Origin: Bordetella sp. 02P26C-1 | GTDB taxonomy: Bacteria; Pseudomonadota; Gammaproteobacteria; Burkholderiales; Burkholderiaceae_B | NCBI RefSeq assembly: GCF_009763255.1 | Contig: NZ_WSJB01000001.1 | Span: 1-64,000 of the forward strand | Direction: 5' to 3' | Length of the DNA stretch: 64,000 nucleotides | Part shown: positions 17,943-26,848 of the stretch, one piece after another | Layout: each line of letters starts with the position of its first letter | Position numbering within the stretch: the stretch's first letter is position 1 | Translations under genes and position numbers: made by a program | Notes under the pieces: model-generated | Told to the model about the DNA's origin: nothing | Databases searched by the model: none | Seen by the model: the letters and a program-made list of their open reading frames with translations, nothing else

Positions 17943-19267
17943 TACTGTCCCTTGTTGCCGCTTGCTTCGTGGCGAGCTTGCCGCGCCTGGGCGAGGAATT
18001 CATGCACGCGGGCCCACGAGACACGGTTGGCCGTGGCGTTAGCCGCGGCGGTTCCCCCGCCACTTAATACGACCTTGCCTACCGGGTGCGGTTTGGCGAT
18101 CAGCGTGGCCGGCAGGTTCGGTACGCCGATGGCGTGGCCCGCACCCTCGCAACGCACATGTTCGACCGGCCAGGCATGCTGGTGCTCGCGCAAGGTCTGC
18201 TCGATTTGCTCGCTATACCAGCTGGACGGCCAGAATCCATCATCCGTGCCCGAGATCAGCATGACCGGGCCGCGGATCTGCTCAACCGGAATGCGCGCGG
18301 CGGCCACGGCGGCGGCGTTGCGCATGGGCGTATGGAAAGCAGGCTCCTGACGTACCGGGCGACCATCTTCCGGCCGCTGATCAAAAGCGCTCCAGTCCAC
18401 ATCGGGATTGTTCTGCCAGACGTTGGGCAAGGGCTTGCCTTGCCATGTCCAGACGGAGGAGTCCGGCGCTTGACCGGCAAAGCCCGCGCGCAGCGTGCCG
18501 TGTATAACCGAGCTGGGCACATAAGCGATGGTGGCGCTGATTTTTTCGGGAAAGCGCGAAGCAAGCAATAACGATAGTTCACCACCGCGCGATTGACCCG
18601 TGATGGCAACGAAGCCATCGGCGGGTTTCAACTCCCGGTGCACCCAATCGAGCGCGCGTTCGAAATATTCCAGCGGCATATCGCCGATAGTGTCCGGCAG
18701 CCCCGGGGCTTTGAAATAGCCCAGCGCCAGCGCTTGATAGCCCCGAGCGGCATACAGTGCCGCGCGTTGGCGTGGAATCCCGCCGCCGGAGCCATTCATC
18801 ACGATGATGGCAGGGTGCGGGCCCGGCGTGGCCGGCGTGAACAAGGTTCCCACGATCTGCGCTTCGGCGATCTCGCGGCGCGTCACGCCATCGACGATAA
18901 AGCGTTGGATGAATTGCGTCTGTGCCTTTTCACCGCGATCATTGCTGGCCGACAGCTGTATCGTCAGCGCGTTGGTTTCCTCGGAGAGTTCCAGTTCGGT
19001 GGGCAGCGACTGGCGACGCATTGCCCACACGGTAGCCATCGCGTCCGGGGTGTCCCAGTCGCCTTGTTGCGGCGCCTGAATATCCAGATCGACAATGCCA
19101 GTCTCGTCGAGGACAAACTGAGCGGTGCTGTGCCATGTACTGCCATCGGGATGCGACAACGTCGCAACGAGCGTCACAGGGCCCGCGGTAAATCCGCTCA
19201 GGCGCACGCTGCGGCGGACGTCAACTGCGGCATCGACGGGGGTGACCTCAATGTTCGGCTGACTCAT
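17942..19267 (-). CDS. Acyl-CoA thioesterase/BAAT-like alpha/beta hydrolase
   Basis: A 441-residue protein with an N-terminal beta-rich domain like that of bile-acid-CoA:amino-acid acyltransferases and acyl-CoA thioesterases (VRRSVRLSGFTAGPVTLVAT...), then an alpha/beta hydrolase. The nucleophile is serine in ITGQSRGGELSLLLAS, as in the thioesterases, not the cysteine of true BAAT. The acid is probably in ISGTDDGFWPSSW and the base in CEGAGHAIGVP. No signal peptide is seen. It lies inside the operon between the ATPase (1-bp overlap) and binding-protein (4-bp overlap) genes, next to an acyl-CoA ligase gene, so a role in acyl-CoA or ester cleavage of the imported compound is inferred. Confidence 0.8.
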   Translation of the reverse strand: MSQPNIEVTPVDAAVDVRRSVRLSGFTAGPVTLVATLSHPDGSTWHSTAQFVLDETGIVDLDIQAPQQGDWDTPDAMATVWAMRRQSLPTELELSEETNALTIQLSASNDRGEKAQTQFIQRFIVDGVTRREIAEAQIVGTLFTPATPGPHPAIIVMNGSGGGIPRQRAALYAARGYQALALGYFKAPGLPDTIGDMPLEYFERALDWVHRELKPADGFVAITGQSRGGELSLLLASRFPEKISATIAYVPSSVIHGTLRAGFAGQAPDSSVWTWQGKPLPNVWQNNPDVDWSAFDQRPEDGRPVRQEPAFHTPMRNAAAVAAARIPVEQIRGPVMLISGTDDGFWPSSWYSEQIEQTLREHQHAWPVEHVRCEGAGHAIGVPNLPATLIAKPHPVGKVVLSGGGTAAANATANRVSWARVHEFLAQARQARHEASGNKGQ

Positions 19268-20340
19268 TTAGCACTCCGGGCCTTTTCGCGCACGGCGTTG
19301 GCGTCGAAATTGTTGATCTGCTCGATCAGCGAATTGGAGAAAATGTCTTCGACGGGCACATTGGCCGAAGGGTACTCACCGGCATCGGCCATTGCCTGAA
19401 TGCCCGCCTTGATCGAGGTCAAATCGTATTGGCCCGGTACGCGCGGCGTGCCATCACGCTTGTTCAGCACCCGGTCCAGACGGCGCGACAGCAGGGTTGC
19501 GGCATCGGCCAGTGCCTTTTCCGGCGCGACATCGGCGGGTTTGGCCTGCGGGTTGGCGCGCCAGAAGGCTTGCACGCAATATTCCGGGTTCGCCTGGCAG
19601 GCGATCTGAGCCTTGGTGTAGGCCCGGCCAAAGCGGGCCAGCAAATCCGGGTTGTCGCGGAAGTTGTCGACGTGCGTGATAAAGCCGTTGCCGGCCGTCT
19701 CGCTGAAGACCTCGGGATACGCGACGCGGCGGATCTTGGTGCCCGACATTTCGAGCATATCGTTCCAGCTGCTGTTGAAGTTCAGCGCATCGACGCGGCC
19801 AGCCTTGAGGGCTTGAAAACCGGCTGCCAGGGCGCCCACAGCCACATAGTCCACGTCTTTACCGGGGGTCAGTCCCGCCGTGCGCAGCGCGGCGCGGCCA
19901 CCCGGGATGGTGCCCCAGGTCAGGGCGCCCACGCCGATCTGTTTGTTTTTCAGATCGGTGATGGTCTTGATCGGCGATTCCTCCAAGACGGCGAATTCCA
20001 TGGTGTTGGTGGGCACGCCGTTATAGAAGTAGCGCAGCGGCAGCACGTCCTTGCCGCTGAAATAGCTGGAGATTACGGGTTCCGAGGTCGGATAGCCGAT
20101 GGTCACGCGTTTGCTGGCGACTTGTGGCAGCAACGCGCCCGCGCCTTGAAACACGATCGTTTTCACGCTCAGATTTTCGTCTTTGAAGAATCCGAGCTCT
20201 TCGGCCGCCGCGTAGGGTGCGCCGTCATGCACGGCCGGTGGGATGGCCAGGGCGACCGTAACTTCGTCCAGGGCGTGCGCGGCCGTCAAGGGGGCGAGCG
20301 CGGCCAGCGCGGAGGTCAGAGTAAGCAGCGTAAAGCGCAT
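19264..20340 (-). CDS. ABC transporter substrate-binding protein (NMT1/SsuA-like)
   Basis: A 358-residue periplasmic binding protein. The signal peptide MRFTLLTLTSALAALAPLTA is followed by a probable cleavage near AHALDE. The mature part has the type II fold pattern of NMT1/SsuA proteins: VTVALAIPPAVHDGAPYAAA, LGFFKDENLSVKTIVFQGAG, KTITDLKNKQIGVGALTWGT. It shares the operon and coupled translation with the hydrolase and ABC genes downstream and should supply the importer at 16409-17942. The ligand is unknown; it is distinct in sequence from the second binding protein at 23528. Confidence 0.9.
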   Translation of the reverse strand: MRFTLLTLTSALAALAPLTAAHALDEVTVALAIPPAVHDGAPYAAAEELGFFKDENLSVKTIVFQGAGALLPQVASKRVTIGYPTSEPVISSYFSGKDVLPLRYFYNGVPTNTMEFAVLEESPIKTITDLKNKQIGVGALTWGTIPGGRAALRTAGLTPGKDVDYVAVGALAAGFQALKAGRVDALNFNSSWNDMLEMSGTKIRRVAYPEVFSETAGNGFITHVDNFRDNPDLLARFGRAYTKAQIACQANPEYCVQAFWRANPQAKPADVAPEKALADAATLLSRRLDRVLNKRDGTPRVPGQYDLTSIKAGIQAMADAGEYPSANVPVEDIFSNSLIEQINNFDANAVREKARSAK

Positions 20341-20407
20341 GATGATTCCTTCTCAGTCCTGTGAGTAGGGTGCGAGGCTGTTGTGAATGGACGCCTCGCA
20401 CCAATTT

Positions 20408-21934
20408 TTAACTTTTGCTCTGTGCTTCTTGGGCCAGCCGACGCGCGGCGTCGGCTAACAGTTGATGGCGATCGATTTTGTTGGTGGATGCCAGTGGCAG
20501 AGCATCGACGAACCAAACGCGCCGCGGATGTTGATATGCGGGCGCATTGGCCAGTGCGTGCTGTTTGATTTCTTCTGCATCGACTTGATGTCCGGAGCGC
20601 ACGACCACGAACGCCACCGGCTTGGTTCCTTTGATGTCGTCATCGACCGGGACCACCGCCGCTTGCTGAATCGCGGGATGTTGCTCCAGCATCTTCTCCA
20701 CTTCACCGGGGTAGATGTTTTCGCCGCCGCTGACGAACATATCGTCGCGCCGGCCGACGAAGGTGTAAAAGCCATTGGTATCGCGACGGAATACGTCGCC
20801 AGTGATGTAGTGCCCGTCTTCGGTAAAGGGCGCGGCCAGATCCGGCCGTTGGTGATAGCCTTGCATCAGTCCGGGGCTGCGTACAGCCAGGATGCCTTGA
20901 TCGGGGCCGTCTTGCGGGCCGGGGATGAGTTTGACGCTGACCAGCGGATGCGGATAACCGACCGACATGGTGGGCGCCGGCAGACCGTCCGGGTGCGGGC
21001 CGAACACAACGGGTCCGCCTTCGGTGGTGCCATACGCGTTGATGACACGTGCGGCGGGGAAGATCTGATGGATCTGCTTGAGCAGGCTCGCGCTCACGGG
21101 GGCAGAGCCCATGCGGATCACTTTGACTGACGACAAGTCCGTACGCGAAAGCAGTTCGCGTTCGCGCAGCATCATCGCGATCATCGGCGGTACGGCGGTC
21201 AGCCAGGTGCAGCGATACGTACCAATGGCATCGATGTAGGCGGCCGCTGTGAATTGCGGCAGCAGCACTGTGGTGGCGTGGCTGGCCAGGGATAGAAAGG
21301 CCAGCGCAAGCGCATTCATGTGATAGAGCGGCGCGGCAATCAGCGCGCGTTCCGCATTGAGCGGCGTGGCTTGCACGCGCGTCTGCACGGTCCACCACTG
21401 TCCTGCGTGCGACAAACGCACGCCTTTGGGCTTGCCGGTCGAGCCGGAGGTGTACAGAAATAGGGCAGTATCGTCGGCGCTGGGCGCATACGACGGGGCG
21501 CTGCCTTCGGCACGCCAGACATCAAACGCTGCCGTATCGAGCGCCAGGCTGGGAATGCCAGCCGGCACCGCGCCGGCACGTGCCATGTCATGCAGTACCA
21601 AGCGCGCACCCGAGTCTTTCAACACATACTCGATGGTGGGGGGCGGAAATTTGTAGTTCACCGGCACGGCAATCAACCCCGCGCGCATGATGCCCAGCAC
21701 GGTGGCGATATACGGCACGGAGTTGGCCGCCAGCACGGCGATGCGATCACCGGGCTGATAACCCTGTTGCCGCAGCGCCTGGGCCACACCGCGAGCCATG
21801 TCGTCCACATCGGCGTAGGTGTAGGTGCGCGGCACAGCCGCGGCGCCCACGCGCCCATCTAGCCCAATGAGGGCGATTTGTTGCGGGTCGGCTTGCGGAT
21901 CGATCAGATCGCCCAGATTTTTCAGAGTTGTCAT
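20408..21934 (-). CDS. AMP-forming acyl-CoA ligase
   Basis: A 508-residue member of the ANL superfamily that activates a carboxylic acid with ATP and CoA. Motifs: P-loop FLYTSGSTGKPKGVRLSH, the adenine motif NAYGTTEGGP, the hinge region DVFRRDTNGFYTFVGRRDDM and VSGGENIYPGEVEKML, and the catalytic C-terminal lysine in LASTNKIDRHQL. The open frame reaches 22207, but homology starts at MTTLKNLGDLIDPQ (21934); upstream codons are a shadow of the thioesterase gene. The upstream ribosome site is weak. Context suggests it acts on the acid imported by one or both ABC systems. Confidence 0.92.
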   Translation of the reverse strand: MTTLKNLGDLIDPQADPQQIALIGLDGRVGAAAVPRTYTYADVDDMARGVAQALRQQGYQPGDRIAVLAANSVPYIATVLGIMRAGLIAVPVNYKFPPPTIEYVLKDSGARLVLHDMARAGAVPAGIPSLALDTAAFDVWRAEGSAPSYAPSADDTALFLYTSGSTGKPKGVRLSHAGQWWTVQTRVQATPLNAERALIAAPLYHMNALALAFLSLASHATTVLLPQFTAAAYIDAIGTYRCTWLTAVPPMIAMMLRERELLSRTDLSSVKVIRMGSAPVSASLLKQIHQIFPAARVINAYGTTEGGPVVFGPHPDGLPAPTMSVGYPHPLVSVKLIPGPQDGPDQGILAVRSPGLMQGYHQRPDLAAPFTEDGHYITGDVFRRDTNGFYTFVGRRDDMFVSGGENIYPGEVEKMLEQHPAIQQAAVVPVDDDIKGTKPVAFVVVRSGHQVDAEEIKQHALANAPAYQHPRRVWFVDALPLASTNKIDRHQLLADAARRLAQEAQSKS

Positions 21935-22019
21935 GATGCGGGACTGCGTGACAGTGAACCGGAATGAAGAGCTTGCCTGAAGCGGCGCGTCCCCCGCGCG
22001 AGCAGGGGACACAGGTGCT

Positions 22020-22442
22020 TTATGCCTTGGGTTTCGGCGTGGAGTAAGCGCCGCGGCCGCTGGCCAACAGCTTGCCTTCCGAGTCATACACGTAGGCTTC
22101 GGCGATGGAGATGGAGCCAGCCTTGATGACTTTGCCCTTGGCACGCAGATCACCGCGCATGGCGGGGCGGTGGTAGTCCACGCGCAGGTCGATGGTGGGC
22201 ACACCACGACCCGTTTGCGATACCAGTGCCCAGTCGGCGGTCAGGTCAACCAATGCGGCCAGGATGCCGCCATGGGTGTAGCCGCCTTCGGGGTTCACGA
22301 CCCATTCTTCACGCCATTTGGCCGACAGCTCGATTTCGCCTTCGCCGACCGACAGGACTTCGATGCCCAGCCATTGGTGATAGGGGCCGCGACGCAGGCG
22401 CGCCTGGACGTCTTCTTTGCTGGGGAGAGTGTTTTCGCTCAT
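22020..22442 (-). CDS. PaaI-family hotdog thioesterase
   Basis: About 140 residues with the single hotdog domain of the PaaI/YdiI group. The signature is VNPEGGYTHGGILAALVDLT, in which the HGG segment begins the active-site helix. These enzymes hydrolyse aromatic or medium-chain acyl-CoA thioesters, often relieving CoA sequestration. The ATG at 22442 follows GAGAAGCAAC; an ATG 12 bp earlier is possible. It lies between the ligase and the MDR gene in the same operon, so it probably edits or releases the CoA ester made by the ligase. Confidence 0.88.
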   Translation of the reverse strand: MSENTLPSKEDVQARLRRGPYHQWLGIEVLSVGEGEIELSAKWREEWVVNPEGGYTHGGILAALVDLTADWALVSQTGRGVPTIDLRVDYHRPAMRGDLRAKGKVIKAGSISIAEAYVYDSEGKLLASGRGAYSTPKPKA

Positions 22443-22487
22443 GTTGCTTCTCAAAAATAGTTTGGACGATACGAACGCCGTGTCAGC

Positions 22488-23504
22488 TCAGGGGGTGACA
22501 ATGACCTTGCCCAGCACTTCGCGGTCGCGGATCAGCGCGAGACCTTCGGCGGCTTGCTCCAGCGGCACGACGCGGTCGATGACGGGCTTGACGCTGCCAT
22601 CGGCAACCATATCCAGCAGTGCCTTCAGGTTGTCGTCGTAGAAGCTGTTCGAACCCTTGATGTTGATCTCGAAGCTCCACACATAGCGCAGATCTTCCTT
22701 CGGATCGTGGCCGGCCGTCGCGCCGCAAACGAGCAGCGTACCGCCGCGCTTAATGCACTTGAGCGAAGGCACCCAGGTGTCGCCACCGGTAAAGTTGATC
22801 ACCACGTCCACACCGCCTTCGTCGGTGCGACGTTGCGGTTTGCCGTATTGCGCGATGGCCCACTTGGAGAAGTCGGTTTCGCGGTAGTTGATGACGTGGT
22901 CGGCGCCCACTTTGCGCAGCTGCTCGCCCTTGGCGTCGCTGCCTGCGCAAGCGATGACTTCGGCGCCCAGCAACTTGGCCAGTATGACGCAGGCAGTACC
23001 CACGCCGCCGCTGGCGCCCAGGATCAGCACGCGGTCGCCGGCCTTGACGGTGTTGTGCGTGATCAGCATGCGGTGCGCGGTACCGTAGGCCACCGGCAAG
23101 GCGGCTGCGTCTTCGTAGCTGACGGCGTCCGGCAGGGCGATAAGCTGAGGTGCGGACACCAGGCAATATTGCGCCATGCCGCCGTCGAGCATTTCGCCCA
23201 TCAGGCCCTTGGAGCGGTTCAGCGGGTTGACCAGCACGCGGTCGCCGACTTTCCAGCCTTCGACGCCCGCTCCGACCTCGACGATCTCGCCGGCCATGTC
23301 CAGACCGATCACCACGGGCAGCGGCACTTTGATGCCGGGCATGCCGCGCACGGTGAACACGTCGTGATAGTTAAAGGAGGACGCACCCACACGAATCACC
23401 ACGTGGCCTTCCGTCGCCGTGGGCACGGGTTTGTCGGTGACGACATGCAATTTGTCCAGGTCACCGTGTTCGCTCAATAGCAGGGCTTTCATCGTTTTGC
23501 TCAT
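22488..23504 (-). CDS. Zinc-free MDR-type alcohol dehydrogenase/quinone oxidoreductase
   Basis: A 338-residue medium-chain dehydrogenase/reductase. The N-terminal GroES-like domain starts MSKTMKALLLSEHGDLDKLH, and the Rossmann fold carries LILGASGGVGTACVILAKLL. The cluster of four structural-zinc cysteines is missing, which points to the quinone-oxidoreductase/enoyl-reductase side of the family. The cofactor is probably NADPH. In the operon it may reduce an unsaturated acyl-CoA or carbonyl intermediate; this is inference. Confidence 0.88.
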   Translation of the reverse strand: MSKTMKALLLSEHGDLDKLHVVTDKPVPTATEGHVVIRVGASSFNYHDVFTVRGMPGIKVPLPVVIGLDMAGEIVEVGAGVEGWKVGDRVLVNPLNRSKGLMGEMLDGGMAQYCLVSAPQLIALPDAVSYEDAAALPVAYGTAHRMLITHNTVKAGDRVLILGASGGVGTACVILAKLLGAEVIACAGSDAKGEQLRKVGADHVINYRETDFSKWAIAQYGKPQRRTDEGGVDVVINFTGGDTWVPSLKCIKRGGTLLVCGATAGHDPKEDLRYVWSFEINIKGSNSFYDDNLKALLDMVADGSVKPVIDRVVPLEQAAEGLALIRDREVLGKVIVTP

Positions 23505-23527
23505 GGTTACTCTCTCTTCGGTAGTCG

Positions 23528-24514
23528 TTATTGAATGGACTTGGATTTTTCGTACGGGCCGGTGACAAACAGGTCAGCCGGCAGCTCGCCCTTGATCATG
23601 CCGCTGGCCTTAAAGACTTCGTGCTCGCGCTTGAGCGTGTCGATATCGGCTGGCTCGAAAGCCACGCGGTTCATCTGCGACCATTGCCCGGCATAGACGC
23701 GCGCGTCCGCCTCCGGCAGGTTGGCCGATTTCTGCAGAATCGTTGCGACTTCATCGCGATTTTTATCGCCCCAGGCCAGCGTGTTGCGCAGACCCGCCAG
23801 AACGCGGGCGACGACCTCGGGGTGCTTTTCCAAGAACTCGCTGCGCACGGTGCCGATACCGATATAGGGCACCGAGTCCGTCTTGGTCAGCTTTTTCCAT
23901 TCGTCGGCGAATGATCCGAGTGGCGTGACCTTCAGGTCTTTGAGTTGGGCAATGGTGACAGAGCGCAAAGCAGAAGCGTCGACCTGTTTTTGCGCCAGAA
24001 ACTGCGCCAGACGAGCTTCATTGCCACCCACCAACGAGAAGTCGTTGGCTTTAATGCCGTAGTTGCCATCGAGCACTGCGCCAGCGATCACGGCCACTGA
24101 GCTGCCTGCGGGCGACATGCCGACTTTTTTGCCTCGCAGTTGTTCCAGCGAGGTGATGGGGGAGCCTTCGGGCACGACGAATTGCACATCGGCGGGCTGC
24201 GTGGCGGCAACCACCTTGACGGGCACGCCTTCCGCGGCGCTGCTAAAGACCCCTGCGGCGGGCGCGCCAAACGCGAAGTCAATCGAGTTCGAGGCCAGCG
24301 CGCGCAGCGGTGCATTCACGTCCGGAAAGCGCACGAACTCGACATCGAGGTCCTGGTTTTTCAGAAAGTCAGTGGCTTCCAGCACCGAGCCATAGCCCAG
24401 GCTCACGCCGCTGCTCCAATAACCAATACGCACCTTGTCGGCGGCGAACGCCGACGCACTGGTCAGCAAGGCCGCCGCAGCGAGCCCGGCCGAAAGCAAT
24501 TTTTTTCCGTTCAT
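23528..24514 (-). CDS. ABC transporter substrate-binding protein (SsuA-like), second system
   Basis: A 328-residue periplasmic protein with signal peptide MNGKKLLSAGLAAAALLTSA (cleavage near AFAADK). The mature start VRIGYWSSGVSLGYGSVLEA and the motif SIDFAFGAPAAGVFSSAAEG are typical of aliphatic-sulfonate/NitT-TauT binding proteins. It is 15 bp upstream-linked to its permease at 24530-25300 (same operon). Its ligand is not evident; the linked ligase makes a carboxylate more likely than a sulfonate. Confidence 0.9.
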   Translation of the reverse strand: MNGKKLLSAGLAAAALLTSASAFAADKVRIGYWSSGVSLGYGSVLEATDFLKNQDLDVEFVRFPDVNAPLRALASNSIDFAFGAPAAGVFSSAAEGVPVKVVAATQPADVQFVVPEGSPITSLEQLRGKKVGMSPAGSSVAVIAGAVLDGNYGIKANDFSLVGGNEARLAQFLAQKQVDASALRSVTIAQLKDLKVTPLGSFADEWKKLTKTDSVPYIGIGTVRSEFLEKHPEVVARVLAGLRNTLAWGDKNRDEVATILQKSANLPEADARVYAGQWSQMNRVAFEPADIDTLKREHEVFKASGMIKGELPADLFVTGPYEKSKSIQ

Positions 24515-24529
24515 GTCGAACTCCTTGAT

Positions 24530-25300
24530 TTAGAGCGGTTTCCAGCGGAACAGGCGTCTTTCCAGAGGCTTTAATATGCCGCCTTCGAGCGCCAGCATGA
24601 GCAAGACCAGCATTAAGGTCCAGGCGAACACTTGGTCTGTCTGTACCAGATCGGCGGCCTGCCGCAGGCGATAACCGATGCCATCGGATGAGCCCAACGT
24701 TTCGGCCACCAACGATACGCGCCAGCCAAAGCCAAACGCCAGGCGCGCACCGGAAAAGAAATACGGCAAGATGGTGGGCAGATAGATCTTTCGTAGAATC
24801 TGCGTGCGCGTCATGCGGAAACTGCGCGCCAGATCGATGTGCTGTTTATCGACGTTCTTCGAGCCCTGCCATACGTTGGTCAAGATCAGCGGCATGGCCG
24901 TCATGAACACCACGAAGATCGTGGTCGCATTCGAGATACCGAACCAGATGATGGCGAACACGGCCCAGATGGCCGACGATACGGTATTGGTGACCGACAG
25001 GAGCGGTTCGAAAAAGCTGGCTAGCGTACGATTCGACCCGAGCAACAGCCCCAACGGCGTACCTACGACCGTGGCCAGCAGAAAGCCCATCACTACGCGA
25101 TATAGCGTCATGCCCACATCATGGGCAAAGGTGGCGGTGCCGAACAAGGACTGCATCGCATGCCAGACTTTTAGCGGACCGGGCAACACGAACGCAGGCA
25201 TACGCGAGGCAGCCAAGGCCCAGATGGCCACGAAGATCGCCGCCAGCGCGACACGTTGAGCCACGACGACCCAGATGGAACGTTGGGAGCCGTTGCTCAT
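24530..25300 (-). CDS. ABC transporter permease, second NitT/TauT system
   Basis: A 256-residue six-helix permease with the EAA-type loop (DLARSFRMTRTQILRKIYLP) and family segments GMTLYRVVMGFLLATVVGTP and AIWAVFAIIWFGISNATTIF. It overlaps the ATPase gene by 4 bp and precedes its binding-protein gene by 15 bp. It forms the second, separate importer of the operon. Confidence 0.93.
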   Translation of the reverse strand: MSNGSQRSIWVVVAQRVALAAIFVAIWALAASRMPAFVLPGPLKVWHAMQSLFGTATFAHDVGMTLYRVVMGFLLATVVGTPLGLLLGSNRTLASFFEPLLSVTNTVSSAIWAVFAIIWFGISNATTIFVVFMTAMPLILTNVWQGSKNVDKQHIDLARSFRMTRTQILRKIYLPTILPYFFSGARLAFGFGWRVSLVAETLGSSDGIGYRLRQAADLVQTDQVFAWTLMLVLLMLALEGGILKPLERRLFRWKPL

Positions 25301-26091
25301 GGTGTGACCTGCAGACGGAGTTGACGGGTAAGCTCGGCGGTATCGCGGTCCGTCGGTACGCGCGGACGCGACAGGTCGACCTCAACGATCTGTTTGACGC
25401 GGCCGGGTCGCGGTTCGAGCAGCACAATGCGATCGGCCAATACGACAGCTTCTTCTACATCGTGCGTGACAAACAGGATCGTCGCGCCAGTTTCGCCCTG
25501 AATACGTAGCAGCTCCTGATGCATTTGGCTGCGGGTATGCGGGTCCAGTTTGGAAAACGGCTCGTCCATCAGCAAAATCGAAGGTTCCACGACCAGACTG
25601 CGTGCCAAGGCCACGCGGCTACGCATGCCGCCCGATAATTGATGCGGCCACGAGCGCGCGAATTCTCCCAACCCCACGACCTGCAATGCGCGTTCGGCGC
25701 GTGCATGACGTTCTTGTTTGGACAGATGCATGGCTTCCAGACCGAACTCGACGTTTTCTTTGACGGTGCGCCACGGCAGCAGGCGGTCTTCCTGGAACAT
25801 GTAGGCGAGTTGATGCCATTGCTGAAACTGCGCCGCGGGCACGCCCTGGATCTCCAGCGTGCCGCTATCGAAGGTATCCAGCCCCGCCACGATGTTTAGC
25901 AGCGTGCTTTTGCCGCAGCCCGATGCGCCCAACAGCGCCACGACCTCACCGCGCCGCACATCGAAGGACACGTCCCGCAGCGCCTGCAAGCTGCCGTAGT
26001 ATTTGTTCAGCGCCCGCACGTCCAGCACGGTGGGCGCATTGCTGCGCGCGCGGCTGTCAGACGTCAGGGCGTCGGGGCTCAACACATTCAT
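25297..26091 (-). CDS. ABC transporter ATPase, second NitT/TauT system
   Basis: A 264-residue ATPase with Walker A LLGASGCGKSTLLNIVAGL, Q-loop YMFQEDRLLPW, signature QLSGGMRSRVALARS, Walker B ILLMDEPFSKLDPH and the switch His in TILFVTHDVEEAV. A ~20-residue N-terminal extension precedes the domain. It overlaps both the GntR gene upstream and the permease downstream by 4 bp, so the first three cistrons are tightly coupled. Confidence 0.95.
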   Translation of the reverse strand: MNVLSPDALTSDSRARSNAPTVLDVRALNKYYGSLQALRDVSFDVRRGEVVALLGASGCGKSTLLNIVAGLDTFDSGTLEIQGVPAAQFQQWHQLAYMFQEDRLLPWRTVKENVEFGLEAMHLSKQERHARAERALQVVGLGEFARSWPHQLSGGMRSRVALARSLVVEPSILLMDEPFSKLDPHTRSQMHQELLRIQGETGATILFVTHDVEEAVVLADRIVLLEPRPGRVKQIVEVDLSRPRVPTDRDTAELTRQLRLQVTP

Positions 26092-26828
26092 CGCCAGTTC
26101 CCCGCACCCGTAAACGGGATAGCTGCACCGGTTTGCGCCAGGCTTGCATATAGCTTTTCCATCGTCATGCTTTGAAAGGTTTCGATGTGCCGGCGGGCGA
26201 TGGTTTCGGCTCGCTTGGCGTCCTGTTCTTCGAACGCGTCAATCAACGCGTTGTGATCGTGCTTGATTTCGGGCTTGGTCTTTTGCACGCCAAATCCCAA
26301 CGCTACCAGGCGCGACATTTCGTCCAGCAAGGATTCCAGCGTGCGATGCAGACGTTCATTGCCAGAGGCGGCCGAGATCGCCAGATGGAATGCTTTATTC
26401 GCATGCATGAACGACTGGATGTGTTCGCTCAACGGCAGCGCCGGGTCATGGTGGCGGCATGCGGCTTCCAGTTCGCGCAAATGCGCGGTGTCGACGCGGC
26501 CCACGGCCAATCGAGCCGCCAGCGGCTCGAGTTGCACGCGCAGCGTGAAAACTTCCTCGACGTCGCGCAGGGTGATCGGCGTGATCTGGTATCCCTTGCG
26601 AGGGCGCGATTGCATATAGCCTTCGTGGGCCAGTCGCACCAGTGCAACGCGCACGCTGGCTTTACGAATCCCGTAGCGCTGCATCAGCTCGGGCTCGGTC
26701 ACGAACGCGCCGGGCGGCAGGCGGCAAGAAATAATGTCGCTGCGCAGGCGCGAGTATGCGTCGTCACCGAAGCTGATCGGGGCGTTTCCTTCTATTGCCG
26801 AGGCAGAGAGTGCAGTGGGAATGATCAT
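26088..26828 (-). CDS. GntR-family regulator (FCD domain) heading the operon
   Basis: A 246-residue regulator: winged helix at about 25-85 (AYSRLRSDIISCRLPPGAFV, RYGIRKASVRVALVRLAHEG) and an FCD-type helical effector domain (ANKAFHLAISAASGNERLHR). It is the first gene of the eleven-gene minus-strand operon and lies 20 bp from a strong palindrome (26849-26869). Autoregulation and control of the operon by an acid or acyl-CoA are therefore likely. The upstream sequence has no good ribosome site for the ATG at 26828, so initiation may be weak. Confidence 0.9.
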   Translation of the reverse strand: MIIPTALSASAIEGNAPISFGDDAYSRLRSDIISCRLPPGAFVTEPELMQRYGIRKASVRVALVRLAHEGYMQSRPRKGYQITPITLRDVEEVFTLRVQLEPLAARLAVGRVDTAHLRELEAACRHHDPALPLSEHIQSFMHANKAFHLAISAASGNERLHRTLESLLDEMSRLVALGFGVQKTKPEIKHDHNALIDAFEEQDAKRAETIARRHIETFQSMTMEKLYASLAQTGAAIPFTGAGNWR

Positions 26829-26848
26829 GGAAGCCGCGTCTAAAAATG

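Noticed and set aside
20408-22207. Longer version of the acyl-CoA ligase starting at 22207
   Set aside because: The extra 91 residues are out-of-frame translation of the PaaI thioesterase gene and have no ligase homology; the start at 21934 begins the family sequence.
23528-24514. Calling the second ABC system a true sulfonate importer (ssuABC)
   Set aside because: The proteins are of that family, but no FMN monooxygenase (ssuD/tauD-type) gene is linked and the neighbours are CoA-ester enzymes, so a specific sulfonate role is not supported.
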